Shown here piece by piece: positions 1-8,505 of a DNA stretch of 64,000 bases; position 1 is the stretch's first letter; each line of letters opens with the position of its first letter. A model generated the notes under the pieces. It was not told the DNA's origin. It did no database searches and saw only the letters and a program-made list of their open reading frames with translations. Source of the DNA: Actinomycetota bacterium (GTDB lineage Bacteria; Actinomycetota; Thermoleophilia; Solirubrobacterales; 70-9); NCBI GenBank assembly GCA_018268675.1, contig JAFDWB010000095.1, forward strand, positions 62,001 to 126,000, given 5' to 3'. A program made the position numbers and the translations under genes.

Positions 1-957
1 CGTGTCGCCGGGCGGGACGAGCCGCGCGGCGCCGGCGTCGGCGACCTCGGGGAAGCCGCCGACCGCGCTCACCACCATCGGCTTGCCGAAGGCGAGGCCG
101 GTGTAGAGGACGCCGGAGTGCTCGGCGTCGAGATACGGCAGGGCGACGACGTCGGCGCGGCGGAAGATCGCCGGGATCTCGGCGTCCTCGACGAACCGGG
201 TCACGAAGCGGACCCGCGCCCCGGTGAGCGCCGCCGCCTCGTGCAGCGGCTCGACCGACATGCGCGGGTTGCCGACGATCCAGAGCTCGGCGCCGGAGAC
301 CTCGGTGAACGCCTCGAGCAGGTTCTCGAGGCCCTTGTAGGGGCGGAGCAGGCCGAAGGAGAGGACGACCGGGCCCTCGGCCCCCGCCAGCTCCTCCGGC
401 AGCGGCTTCTCCTCCGGCAGCCGGGTCAGGTAATCGAAGGCGCCGTGCGGGATCACGCGGATGCGCTCGGCCGGCAGCCCGACCTCGTCGCGCAGCCGCG
501 CCGCACCGTGCAGCGAGTGGGCGACGACCGCGTCCATCGCGCCGAAGACCCGGTGCGCGCCGCGGGCGGCGCGGCGGCTCGCGTTCGGCGGCAGGATGTA
601 GTGCGCGGTCATCACCCGCGGCCGGGTCGGCGGCAGCAGGCGCCGGTCGAGCCCCGGCAGCGTCAGCCACTGGTAGTGGACGAGGTCGGCGTCGGACGGG
701 GCGCGGCGAAACGCGAGCATGTCCCGCAAGTGCTCGGCTCCCTTGAACGGCAAACGTGCCGAGGTGGATAGCCCGCGCGCCGCGGTGCGCCGGTAGAAGC
801 GCTCGTCGACCTCGTACCCGTCGGCGTCAGGGACAGGGCCATAGAGGAACCGCGTCGTCACCAGCTCGACCTCGACCCCCGCACGGGCAAGCGCCGCGGC
901 GAGCGCCCGGTCGTAGGGCGGCGTGAAGGCGGATGGGTCGACTAGCTGGACGCGCAT
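1..957 (-). CDS. Glycosyltransferase, GT-B fold (GT4-like), 3' end cut by window
   Basis: This cytoplasmic or membrane-associated glycosyltransferase probably adds a sugar from an NDP-sugar to a growing surface polysaccharide; the acceptor is unknown. The first 319 codons are present and the frame runs off the left edge. The N-terminal Rossmann half begins MRVQLVDPSAFTPPYDRALA. The hinge region carries LLRPYKGLENLLEAF, typical of GT4 enzymes. The donor-binding half shows EHSGVLYTGLAFGKP followed by VVSAVGG, which fits the E-x7-E region of the family. The ATG at 957 directly abuts a divergent frame across a CATATG, and a 24-bp palindrome sits just beyond. Polysaccharide genes follow in the next 8 kb, which supports the role. 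Substrate cannot be read from the sequence. Confidence 0.85.
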   Translation of the reverse strand, partial: MRVQLVDPSAFTPPYDRALAAALARAGVEVELVTTRFLYGPVPDADGYEVDERFYRRTAARGLSTSARLPFKGAEHLRDMLAFRRAPSDADLVHYQWLTLPGLDRRLLPPTRPRVMTAHYILPPNASRRAARGAHRVFGAMDAVVAHSLHGAARLRDEVGLPAERIRVIPHGAFDYLTRLPEEKPLPEELAGAEGPVVLSFGLLRPYKGLENLLEAFTEVSGAELWIVGNPRMSVEPLHEAAALTGARVRFVTRFVEDAEIPAIFRRADVVALPYLDAEHSGVLYTGLAFGKPMVVSAVGGFPEVADAGAARLVPPGDT

Positions 958-966
958 ATGCGTGGT

Positions 967-990
967 GGTGTCCAGTCCGGACTGGACACC
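967..990. promoter_or_regulatory. 24-bp perfect palindrome between divergent glycosyltransferases
   Basis: Half-site GGTGTCCAGTCC is followed directly by its exact reverse complement, with no spacer and no mismatch. It lies 10 bp from the start of the leftward glycosyltransferase and 13 bp before the likely start (1003) of the rightward one. That is where an operator for a homodimeric repressor would act on both genes. No regulator gene is adjacent, so the binding protein is unknown. Confidence 0.5.
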
Positions 991-1002
991 GGACAGGCGA
1001 TT

Positions 1003-1932
1003 ATGGTGGCCTCCTTGGCTCCGGAGCTCTCCTACTGCATCGTGAATACGGACGGGCGCGACTTCTTGCTCGCCTGCCTGTCAGCTGTGCATCTGACACA
1101 CCCGACAGGCCTCGAGCGGGAGATCCTCGTCCTCGACAACGCCTCCACGGACGGGTCTGCCGACGCGGTGCGGGCGCTGGGGGGGGACATCCAGCTGATC
1201 GAGCGGGACCGGCGGACGGGGAAGGCGGCCAACGACTCGCTGCTGATGGAGCGTGCGCGCGGGCGGTACTGCCTACTGCTGAACGAGGACTCCGAGCTGC
1301 GGCCGGGGACGGCGGCGGTGCTGATCGAGGCGCTCGAGCGGGACCCCCGGGCCGCCGCGGCGACCCCCCAGCTGCTCTCCCCCGACGGCGCCCCCACCCC
1401 CTGCGCGTGGCGCTTCCCCGGCGTCGGCACGGCGCTCGGCGGGGCGCTTTTCCTGCACCGGTGGCTGACCGTGCAGAGCACCGGCAGGACGACGCGGCGG
1501 GTGGACTGGGCACAGTCGAGCGCGCTGCTGGTCCGCCGCGAGGCCGCCGCGGAGGTCGGCTTCATGGACCCCGACTTCTTCGTCTATTACGACGAGTGTG
1601 ACTTCGCCAAGCGACTCGCCGAGGCAGGCTGGCACGAGCTCTTCGTCCCCGGCGCCGCCGCCGTCCACCACGACCAGCTGGCGACCGACCTCGCCGTCGG
1701 GCTGCCGCGGATCGTTGAATTCCACCGCAATCGCGACCTCTACATGCGCAAGCACGGGAGCCGCGCGGCGGCGCTCGCGGTCCGCGCCCTCACCGCCTGG
1801 GCCTACGCGCTCCGGGCAGTCGCCGCGACGTTCATCCCCGGGCAGCCGGCGGACGTCTACCGCGCCCACGCACGGCAGGCGCTCTTTCCGGCGCGGGGCG
1901 CCGGGCTGCGCGAGCGGGCCGAACGGGCCTAG
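1003..1932 (+). CDS. Family 2 glycosyltransferase (rhamnosyltransferase-like)
   Basis: This inverting GT-A glycosyltransferase transfers a sugar from a nucleotide-sugar onto a surface glycan or lipid-linked intermediate. The N-terminus has the GT2 pattern LSYCIVNTDGRDFL, then ILVLDNASTDGSADAV. LLLNEDSEL supplies the DxD-like metal and donor site. FFVYYDECDFAKRLAEAGW matches the acceptor-side block common in rhamnosyltransferase-like GT2 enzymes. Length is about 309 residues, normal for a single-domain member. I chose ATG 1003 over ATG 958 because the family homology starts there and the upstream palindrome would otherwise be coding. The gene converges on tatA and the two stop codons overlap by 4 bp. 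Substrate is not predictable. Confidence 0.85.
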   Translation: MVASLAPELSYCIVNTDGRDFLLACLSAVHLTHPTGLEREILVLDNASTDGSADAVRALGGDIQLIERDRRTGKAANDSLLMERARGRYCLLLNEDSELRPGTAAVLIEALERDPRAAAATPQLLSPDGAPTPCAWRFPGVGTALGGALFLHRWLTVQSTGRTTRRVDWAQSSALLVRREAAAEVGFMDPDFFVYYDECDFAKRLAEAGWHELFVPGAAAVHHDQLATDLAVGLPRIVEFHRNRDLYMRKHGSRAAALAVRALTAWAYALRAVAATFIPGQPADVYRAHARQALFPARGAGLRERAERA

Positions 1933-2111
1933 TCGGCTTCAGCGTCGCTTTTGGCGGCGGGCTTCTCGGAGTCGCCCGAGATGCCGGCTTTGAACTCGCG
2001 CATGCTCCTGCCGAGGCCGCGCCCCGCCTCGGGCAGCCGTTTGGGGCCGAACACGAGGAGGGCGACGATCGCGACGATGGCGAGCTCGAGGGGTCCGATC
2101 GAGGAGAGCAT
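1929..2111 (-). CDS. tatA: Sec-independent translocase subunit TatA
   Basis: TatA is the small pore-forming subunit of the twin-arginine translocase, which exports folded proteins. The protein has 60 residues, the usual compact length. A single N-terminal membrane helix (LELAIVAIVALLVFGP) is followed by the hallmark FGPKRLPEAGRGLGRSM hinge and amphipathic helix, then a short acidic-basic tail. tatB and tatC are not nearby, so this is a lone tatA inserted among polysaccharide genes. At least one possible Tat client, the sulfatase at 55918-57573, is in the window. The stop codon overlaps that of the convergent glycosyltransferase. Confidence 0.93.
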   Translation of the reverse strand: MLSSIGPLELAIVAIVALLVFGPKRLPEAGRGLGRSMREFKAGISGDSEKPAAKSDAEAD

Positions 2112-2153
2112 GCCGCTCAGTATGCACCACGGCGCGAGGGCGGGGGCGGAAAT

Positions 2154-3716
2154 TCAGAACGGCGAGTCCTCGTCCATGCGCTCCACCTCGTAGATCTCCC
2201 CCGGTTCGCCTTCGACCGCGGGGGGGCGGGAGCGGACGGCGGTGAAGGTCGCGGCAAGTTCGCGGGGGTGGCGGAGGCGGGCCAGCCAGCCCCGCTCCTC
2301 GGCGGTGAAGAAGCCGCTCGCGAGGAGGACCGCCGGGTAGAGCAGGGCGAGCAGAAGGCGACCGGCGAAGCCGGCGAGGCCCGCGGTCGGCATCACCAGC
2401 TCCCCCAGCCCGACCAGTCCCGCGGCGGCGAAGAGGACGCGGGCGAGGCGGCCCCATTCGTAGGGGACGGGGAAGAGGCGCTCGGTGAACCAGTGCATCA
2501 GCGCCACCACGACCAGGTAGGAGGCGACCAGGGCGAGGCCGGCGCCGACGATGCCGAGCGGCGGCACCAGGATCAGGTTGAGGGCGACGTTGGAGACCAG
2601 CGCCGCGAGCGCGGCGGGGAGGTTGAACTCGGTCCTCCCGGTCCGGCCGAGCACCACCACCATCACCATGTAGAGCGCGTAGAGCGTGACCGCGGCGGCG
2701 ATCAGGCCGACGACTTCGTAGGCGTCGAAGAATTCCGGCGCGGCGAAGAAGCGCAGCAGGTAGCGGGCGAGGAGCCACAGCCCGACCACCATCCAGGTAC
2801 ACCCGGCGAGGAACAGCGTGATCACGGTGGCGTAGGTGCGGCGCGCCTCGTCGTCGTCGCGGATCGAGTAGGCGAGCGGCGGCCAGGCGAGCTGGAAGCC
2901 GCGCACGAGGACGTTCACCGCCTGGGCGAACTTCACCGCCAGCGAGTAGAGCCCCGCCTCGCCGAGCCCCAGCGTGCGGGTGATGATCAGCCGATCGGCG
3001 AAGTTGAGCAGGTAGAGGCTGACCTCGGCCGGCATCGTCGGCAGGCCGAAGCGCAGCAGCCGCCGGAGCAGCGGCGGATCGACCCGCAGGGTGAGGCGGC
3101 GGCGCTGCTCGGCGATCATCCCGAGGACGAAGAGGGCGCCGACGAGGTAGGAGCCGAGCAGCAGGCCGCGGGCCCCGTCCCCCACCCCGACCACGAGGAT
3201 CACGGTCAGCGCGATCGTCGCGACGACGTTGGTGATCGTGACGACGAAGTAGGCACGGGCGCGCTCGTCGAGGCGGTAGAGCGTCAGCAGGTATTCGAAC
3301 AGCGTCGCCACCCAGAGGCCGCCGATCGCGATCCGCGTCAGTTCGGTGCCGGAGGCGAGGGCCGCCGGGGTGTGGGGGTCGAGCAGCGCCTGTGCGAGCG
3401 GTTCGGCGAAGGGCAGCGCCACCAACGCCCCGACGGTCGAGAACCAGAAGAGGCCGGAGAAGGTGGCGCCGACGATCCGCTTCGGGTCCTCGTCCTCGCG
3501 GTAGTAGAAGCGCAGCACCGCCTCGATCAGCCCCAGGCGGACGACGATGCTGGCGGTGACGACCGCGGCGAAGAGGACCTCGGCGGCGCCGTAGTCGGGG
3601 GTCGTGAGGTGCCGCGTGTAGAGCGGCAGCAGGGCGACCGCGATCAGCTTCGAGAGGATGCTCGCCGCCGTGTAGGCGGCGCCGGTGGTGGCGAGTCGCC
3701 TCAGATAGCCGGACAC
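2154..3716 (-). CDS. Wzx-type polysaccharide flippase
   Basis: This integral membrane protein of the MATE/MOP superfamily probably flips undecaprenyl-linked repeat units of an exopolysaccharide across the inner membrane. Its 520 residues hold about 12-14 hydrophobic segments, starting with YTAASILSKLIAVALLPLYT, whose conserved N-terminal arrangement is typical of polysaccharide biosynthesis flippases. There is a basic loop (RRRLTLRVDPPLLRRLLRFG) before the second half. The C-terminal tail after residue 490 is hydrophilic and acidic. The start is GTG at 3716. It lies downstream of the O-antigen ligase-like gene and the dehydratase on the same strand, as in Wzx/Wzy systems. Lipid II or teichoic acid flipping is a less likely alternative. 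Confidence 0.85.
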   Translation of the reverse strand: MSGYLRRLATTGAAYTAASILSKLIAVALLPLYTRHLTTPDYGAAEVLFAAVVTASIVVRLGLIEAVLRFYYREDEDPKRIVGATFSGLFWFSTVGALVALPFAEPLAQALLDPHTPAALASGTELTRIAIGGLWVATLFEYLLTLYRLDERARAYFVVTITNVVATIALTVILVVGVGDGARGLLLGSYLVGALFVLGMIAEQRRRLTLRVDPPLLRRLLRFGLPTMPAEVSLYLLNFADRLIITRTLGLGEAGLYSLAVKFAQAVNVLVRGFQLAWPPLAYSIRDDDEARRTYATVITLFLAGCTWMVVGLWLLARYLLRFFAAPEFFDAYEVVGLIAAAVTLYALYMVMVVVLGRTGRTEFNLPAALAALVSNVALNLILVPPLGIVGAGLALVASYLVVVALMHWFTERLFPVPYEWGRLARVLFAAAGLVGLGELVMPTAGLAGFAGRLLLALLYPAVLLASGFFTAEERGWLARLRHPRELAATFTAVRSRPPAVEGEPGEIYEVERMDEDSPF

Positions 3717-3735
3717 GCGCCCACCCTAGAGCGGG

Positions 3736-3838
3736 CCTGGCGGTCTCTCACCGAGCAGGTCAAGGACGCAGGGAGCGTGGCGTGCTCTGCACGCGAGCGA
3801 CCGAGGACGCCGAGATGCGCCGGTGAGAGACCGCCAGG
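3736..3838 (-). repeat. Structured repeat C1 (18-bp outer stem, 103 nt)
   Basis: A perfect 18-bp inverted repeat, 3736-3753 against 3821-3838, encloses 67 nt. Read on the minus strand, the interior holds two copies of a GCGTCCT motif (3802-3811 and 3761-3770) around a small hairpin with a CGTG stem. The same arrangement occurs in element C2 at 34613-34775, although the outer stems differ. The element overlaps the last 26 codons of the ligase gene, so those residues appear to have been supplied by the element. Confidence 0.7.
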
Positions 3839-5265
3839 GACGCGCCCAGCGCCAGCAAAACGTAGGTGATCGGGTCTTGGAAGAAGCCCGCGTAGGCCAT
3901 CGTGTGGGCCAGCAGCGCGACGAAGGAGGCGAGCACGGCGGCGCGCGCCGCGACTGTGATCGTCGGCCGGTCCGGCCCCCGCGCCCAGAGCCCGGCGCCC
4001 ATCGTCCACAGCGCGATCGCGATCAGGCCGACGTAGAAGACCAGCCCGATCAGCCCCTGCTCGGAGGCGACCGTGATCGGCTCGGTGTGGGAGATCGTCA
4101 CCGGCGCCTTGCCGGTGCGCAGGTGGTTTTCGTAGGCGTGCTGGAAGGAGCCCGAGCCGTACCCCCACAGCGGCCGTTCGGAGAACAGTTCGGCGCCGCC
4201 GGAGATCAGGTGCCCGCGGCCGGAGGTGTCGACGTTGAAGCGGTTGAGGTCGAACCCCTTGCCGCCGATCATGATCACCACCAGCGCCCCGCCGACCGTG
4301 GCGATCACCACCACGGCGAGGGTCCAGCGCCAGCTCCAGCGCAGCGCCGCCAGCATCGCGAGGCCGGCGAGCATGGCGACGAAGCTCGACTGGCTGAAGG
4401 TCTGCGCGAGGCCGAGCCAGAGCACGAGGATCGCTCCCGCGATCAGCCAGAAGTCGCGGCGGGTCTTCACCCAGAGGAGCGCCGCCGTGGCGACGACGAG
4501 CACCAGGGCGAGGTAGCGGCCGAAGATGTTCGGGTCCCAGAAGACCGAGTTGACGCGGAAGTAGGTGTGGAATTCGTTCGAGCGGATCACCGCCTCGTTC
4601 CAGAAGAGGCTTTCGCTGACGTACTCGATGCTCCCGATCAGGACGAACAGGATCGCCTCGCCGACGATCATCAGGAAGACCCAGGTGAGCAGCCGCCGAT
4701 CCCACTCGACATCGCGGAGAAGCCCGTAGGCAAGCGTGAACGGGACGAGGAAGAAGCAGACTTCCTGCAGGCCTTTCGAGAAGTCCTCGGAATAGAAGGT
4801 CTGCAGGGTGTAGAGGACGACGAAGGCGGCCAGCGCCCGCGGCAACCAGACCGAGGTCTTCCGGCCGGGGGGCGGCGAGACGACCGCGCTGAGGACGCCG
4901 GCGGCGATCACCACGTAAAGCGGGACCAGGAGGTTCGCCGATTCGCCCCCCGATTCGAGCGGGATGCGGAAAGGCAGCAGGCCGATGATCGCCAGCGGCA
5001 GCAGCTTCGGCCACCTGCGGAAGACCCAGGCGAGCGCCAGCACGGCGACGACACCGATGACGATGCCGGCCGCGGCTTTGGCCTCGTGGTGGCGCAGTTC
5101 GACGATCCGGTGGCTGTGCCACTGGTCGCCGAGGATCAGGATCGGGAAGAGGACGAGCGCGGTGAGCATCGCGGCGGAGCGCGCGCGGCCCGCGGGCAGG
5201 AGGATCGAGGCAGCGGCCGCGGCGGCGGCGATCAGCAGGCCGGCGCCGGAGAGGAAGCCGCTCAA
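3760..5265 (-). CDS. O-antigen ligase / polymerase family membrane protein
   Basis: This polytopic membrane protein of the Wzy/WaaL (O-antigen ligase) family is likely to polymerise repeat units or attach polysaccharide to a carrier on the outer face of the membrane. Its 501 residues include about 10-12 helices and a large periplasmic-type loop near residues 320-370. That loop contains GRGHLISGGAELFSERPLWG and GYGSGSFQHAYENH, the conserved R/H-rich Wzy_C signature. The start overlaps the stop of the upstream Ig-like gene by 4 bp, suggesting coupled translation. The last 26 residues (ending PRSLRP) are encoded by repeat C1 and look like an acquired tail. Ligase versus polymerase cannot be told from sequence. 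Confidence 0.85.
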   Translation of the reverse strand: MSGFLSGAGLLIAAAAAAASILLPAGRARSAAMLTALVLFPILILGDQWHSHRIVELRHHEAKAAAGIVIGVVAVLALAWVFRRWPKLLPLAIIGLLPFRIPLESGGESANLLVPLYVVIAAGVLSAVVSPPPGRKTSVWLPRALAAFVVLYTLQTFYSEDFSKGLQEVCFFLVPFTLAYGLLRDVEWDRRLLTWVFLMIVGEAILFVLIGSIEYVSESLFWNEAVIRSNEFHTYFRVNSVFWDPNIFGRYLALVLVVATAALLWVKTRRDFWLIAGAILVLWLGLAQTFSQSSFVAMLAGLAMLAALRWSWRWTLAVVVIATVGGALVVIMIGGKGFDLNRFNVDTSGRGHLISGGAELFSERPLWGYGSGSFQHAYENHLRTGKAPVTISHTEPITVASEQGLIGLVFYVGLIAIALWTMGAGLWARGPDRPTITVAARAAVLASFVALLAHTMAYAGFFQDPITYVLLALGASLAVSHRRISASSVARVQSTPRSLRP

Positions 5266-5705
5266 CAGGTGCCTCGCAGCGTCCGCTTCAGGCGGATCGT
5301 GCCCGGCAGGGTCAGCTCACGGCCTTCGGTTTCAAGCAGGACGCGGACCCGGTACCGGCCGGGTGGCTGCACCGCCCCCGCGTCGCTCTTCCCGTCCCAG
5401 TGGAGGACGTGGTAGCTGTAGCGCTTGAGGAACTGGTCTTCGGCCAGGGTGCGCACCAGCTTGCCGCCCGGCCGGATGATCTGGACGGTGGCCTGGTTCG
5501 AGGTCGTCGTCCGAAATTTCAGCTTGACGTGCGAATAGCACTTCGAGCCGGGGACGAAGGCGTTCGAGTTCTTCGGCCCGATTTCGACCCGGTCGATCAG
5601 CAGCGGGTCGCGCTTCACCCGCTGGGCGTAGGCGAAGGCGCCGAGGGTGGCGACGACGAGCAGCGCGAAGACGACGGCGGCCGCGTCAATTCGCCGCCGA
5701 GGCAT
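5262..5705 (-). CDS. Single-pass exported protein with FlgD-like Ig fold
   Basis: This 147-residue protein has an N-terminal basic stretch (MPRRRID), one membrane helix (residues about 8-27) and an extracytoplasmic domain. The C-terminal part, RPGGKLVRTL, then LHWDGKSDAG, then GRYRVRVLLE, matches the pattern of FlgD-type Ig-like domains, in which a W-D-G-x-x-x-x-G turn precedes the last strands. It is sandwiched by 4-bp and 20-bp overlaps between the LytR_C protein and the ligase, so it belongs to the polysaccharide operon. A structural or scaffolding role outside the cell is inference; no catalytic residues are visible. Confidence 0.65.
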   Translation of the reverse strand: MPRRRIDAAAVVFALLVVATLGAFAYAQRVKRDPLLIDRVEIGPKNSNAFVPGSKCYSHVKLKFRTTTSNQATVQIIRPGGKLVRTLAEDQFLKRYSYHVLHWDGKSDAGAVQPPGRYRVRVLLETEGRELTLPGTIRLKRTLRGTC

Positions 5706-6471
5706 TGTCCTCGCCGACGACGACCGAGACGTTCGCTTCTCCCGAGACCTGCGCGACTTCGTTGCTCATCGGTTCCAGCTTCGAGATCGACAGATCCTTG
5801 GCGACCTTCTTGGCTTCCGGCTCGCGCCCGTGCTTGAACATCACCACGGACTTTTCGTAGCTCGAGCTGCTGTTGGTGACCGCCCCCAGTTCGAAGCCCT
5901 TTTTTTCGACTTTGGCGCCGTAGGTCGCGGCGAGGCCCGGCACCGAGGTCCCGTTCAGCACCGCCACTTCGATTTCGCCCGGCTTGATCTTGGCCGCCGC
6001 GGCGGCCTGGTCGGCCTTGTGGTCGGCGCCCTTGCTTTCGCCGCTGCCGTTGTTGAGGACCGCGTAGGCGACGCCGCCGACGACGAGCACGAAGACGAGG
6101 AACAGCGCCACCAGCAGCGCCGGGCGCGAGAGCGTTTCGCCGAAGCCCGAGAGCCGCTGGCGGATCTGCTCCCCGCGCGTGAGTTCGGGCAGCCCTTCTT
6201 CGCGCCGCTGGCGCCGGTGCTCGCGCTGCTCGATCGCCTCGTGCTCGGCCGTCCGCTGCTCCTCCAGTTCGCGCAGCTCCTCGGCCCGCTGGGCGGCGAT
6301 CGTCTGCGTCTGTTCGAGCCGGTCGGCTTCCCGCTCGGGCGCCGCGCCGGCCCAATCGCGCAGCCGGCGGATGTCGCGGCCGTGGGCGAACAGGAGCAGG
6401 GCGAAGATCCCGAGGCCCAGAAATGAGGCGAGGCCCGCGAAGGACCCGATTCTTTCGATGGTGTGCAGCAA
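5686..6471 (-). CDS. Membrane protein with coiled coil and LytR_C domain
   Basis: This 261-residue protein starts with a membrane helix (residues 10-28), continues with a long charged, probably coiled-coil cytoplasmic segment rich in E, R and Q (about 45-110), and crosses the membrane again at 118-140. It ends in a LytR C-terminal domain (about 165-250) that begins IEVAVLNGTSVPGLA, the usual N-G-T/S motif. LytR_C domains accompany LCP phosphotransferases that attach glycopolymers to peptidoglycan; no LCP catalytic domain is present here. Its place between the dehydratase and ligase genes suggests a wall-polymer attachment or scaffold role. Glutamates in the outer domain are mostly GAA-coded. 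Confidence 0.7.
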   Translation of the reverse strand: MLHTIERIGSFAGLASFLGLGIFALLLFAHGRDIRRLRDWAGAAPEREADRLEQTQTIAAQRAEELRELEEQRTAEHEAIEQREHRRQRREEGLPELTRGEQIRQRLSGFGETLSRPALLVALFLVFVLVVGGVAYAVLNNGSGESKGADHKADQAAAAAKIKPGEIEVAVLNGTSVPGLAATYGAKVEKKGFELGAVTNSSSSYEKSVVMFKHGREPEAKKVAKDLSISKLEPMSNEVAQVSGEANVSVVVGEDNASAAN

Positions 6472-6483
6472 AGTTGCGGAAGG

Positions 6484-8376
6484 CTACTCGTCCAAGGCGA
6501 CTTTCGCCGGGCCTCCGCCGGGAGAGGCGATGAGGTCAACGACCCGTTCTGCCAAGTTAGCCTCGTCCCCGGCCAGAACCAAGGCTTCCAGCGCGCTGAG
6601 GGTGGAATCGACCCACTCCGGGTCGAGCGGCGCCGTCCGCACCGCGCGGTAGATGCGTTTCGCCGCGGTCGGCTGGGCCACCTCGTGGTCTGAGAACAGG
6701 ACCTCGTGGAGCTTCTCCCCCGGCCGCGGCTGGGTGAACTCGACCGCGATGTCGGCCTCCGGCTCGTACCCCGCGAGCCGGATCATGTTGTGGGCGAGAT
6801 CGACGATCTTCACCGGCTCCCCCATGTCGAGGACGAACACCTCGCCCTTCCCGGCGCCGATGTCTCCGGCGCGGATCACCAGCTGCACCGCCTCCGGGAT
6901 CGTCATGAAGTACCGCGTCATCTCCGGGTGGGTGACCGTGACCGGGCCGCCGCGCTCGATCTGCCCGCGGAAGATCGGCACCACGCTCCCGGAGGAGGCG
7001 AGCACGTTGCCGAAGCGGACCGAGGCGAAGCGGGTGCCGGGGTGGTTGTGGCCGGCGACCTCGACGATCCACTCCGCCATCGCCTTCGAGGCGCCCATCA
7101 CGGTCTGCGGGTTGACCGCCTTGTCGGTGGAGATGAGGACGAAGCGCTCGGCCTTCGCGGCGGCCGCGGTTTCGGCGGTGATCCGGGTGGCGATCGTGTT
7201 GTTGCGGATCGCCTCGAGCGGGTTCGCCTCCATCAGCGGCACGTGCTTGTAGGCGGCGGCGTGGAAGACGACCTCAGGCTTGAAGCGCTGCATCGTCTCC
7301 AGCATCCGGTGCGGCTCACGACAATCGGCGAGCACCGTCTCGGCGTTGCTGAAGTGACGCTCGTCGAGCATCTCGCGCTCGATCTCGAAGAGGTTGTCCT
7401 CGGCGTGGTCGAGCATCACCAGCAGGCGCGGGCCGACCCGGGCGATCTGGCGGCAGAGCTCGGAGCCGATCGAGCCGCCGGCGCCGGTGACGAGCACGAT
7501 CTTGTCGTGCAGGTAGGCGCCGACGCGGTCGATTTCGACCACGATCGGCTCGCGCCCGAGCACGTCCTCGACCTGGACGTCGCGCAGTTGGCGGGAGAGC
7601 TGGACGCCGCCGCGGAGGAGCTCGAACACGGTCGGCAGGGTGCGCACGCGGATGCGCCGCTCGCGGCAGGCGGCGACGACCTTGGCACGCAGCGTCCCGG
7701 GCGCCGAGGGGATCGCGATGATCACCTCGTCGGGGTCGGTCTCGTCGAGGATCGGGGCGATCTCGTCGGTCGAGCCGAGCACCTTGACGCCGCCGACCAT
7801 CCGCATCCCGCGCTTGCGCGGGTCGTCGTCGACGAAGCCGATCGCGGTGGAGCCGAGCGCCGGGTTGAGGCGCATCTCGCGCACCACCATCTGGCCGCCG
7901 GAGCCGGCGCCGACGATCAACACCTCGTGGCGGGGCACGCGGTCGCCCTTCGACGGGCGCTCGACGATCAGCCGCACCAGCAGGCGCGCCCCGGCGATCA
8001 GGATCAGGGTGAGCACGAAGTCGATCACCACGACCGAGCGCGGCAGCGTGTGGTGGAACGGCTGGATCACGGCGAAGGCGATCACCAGCAGGGCACTCGA
8101 GATCGCCACCGCGCGCAGGATCAGGAGGAAGTCGCGGCCGCTCACGTAGCGCCACCACTTCTGGTAGAGCCCGGAGGCGGCGAAGACGAGCAGCTTGCCC
8201 GCGATCACGAAGCCGACCGACTGGGCGAAGAGGATCTCGTAGCGGTGCGGCCAGCCGCCGGGGTCGTCGAGGAAGCGCAGCTGGAAGGCAAGGAAGTACG
8301 CCAGCGCGACGAGTGCCGCGTCGGCGAGTATCTGCCCCACCCTGTTGCGGTAGACGGGATGGTTCAACCGGCGCAT
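6484..8376 (-). CDS. Membrane-bound nucleotide-sugar 4,6-dehydratase (PglF/WbpM/CapD type)
   Basis: This membrane-anchored SDR enzyme probably converts a UDP-HexNAc to the 4-keto-6-deoxy sugar used in surface glycans. About four N-terminal helices lie within residues 15-135. A first Rossmann domain follows, with the motif VLIVGAGSGGQ. The catalytic SDR domain starts at LVTGAGGSIGSELCRQI, with the STDKAVNP block and an S-M-K-type catalytic set (GASKAMAE) in place of Y-x-x-x-K, as in WbpM and PglF. The length of 630 residues is typical of the long form. It lies 12 bp upstream of the LytR_C gene on the same strand. The exact sugar product cannot be read from the sequence. Confidence 0.88.
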   Translation of the reverse strand: MRRLNHPVYRNRVGQILADAALVALAYFLAFQLRFLDDPGGWPHRYEILFAQSVGFVIAGKLLVFAASGLYQKWWRYVSGRDFLLILRAVAISSALLVIAFAVIQPFHHTLPRSVVVIDFVLTLILIAGARLLVRLIVERPSKGDRVPRHEVLIVGAGSGGQMVVREMRLNPALGSTAIGFVDDDPRKRGMRMVGGVKVLGSTDEIAPILDETDPDEVIIAIPSAPGTLRAKVVAACRERRIRVRTLPTVFELLRGGVQLSRQLRDVQVEDVLGREPIVVEIDRVGAYLHDKIVLVTGAGGSIGSELCRQIARVGPRLLVMLDHAEDNLFEIEREMLDERHFSNAETVLADCREPHRMLETMQRFKPEVVFHAAAYKHVPLMEANPLEAIRNNTIATRITAETAAAAKAERFVLISTDKAVNPQTVMGASKAMAEWIVEVAGHNHPGTRFASVRFGNVLASSGSVVPIFRGQIERGGPVTVTHPEMTRYFMTIPEAVQLVIRAGDIGAGKGEVFVLDMGEPVKIVDLAHNMIRLAGYEPEADIAVEFTQPRPGEKLHEVLFSDHEVAQPTAAKRIYRAVRTAPLDPEWVDSTLSALEALVLAGDEANLAERVVDLIASPGGGPAKVALDE

Positions 8377-8505
8377 GAAGAGCCGAGTTTACGGGTGGTT
8401 CTTAAGGACGTGGTGATCGGGGAGGCCGATGGGCGGCGCGGTCCTCACCTACGATTGGCGGCGCATGCCACATGCGATGCACCTCCTCGTGATGACCCCG
8501 GACGC

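Noticed and set aside
2268-3869. Long open frame on the plus strand opposite the flippase gene
   Set aside because: It is highly charged, low-complexity and lies antisense to a clear membrane protein. In high-GC DNA the opposite strand often stays open. Similar antisense frames over gyrA, gyrB, the dehydratase and the PBP gene were also dropped.
8377-8505. Extra structured element in the dehydratase/uppP gap
   Set aside because: Only 5-bp hairpins were found and no match to families A-E. It is most simply a divergent promoter region.
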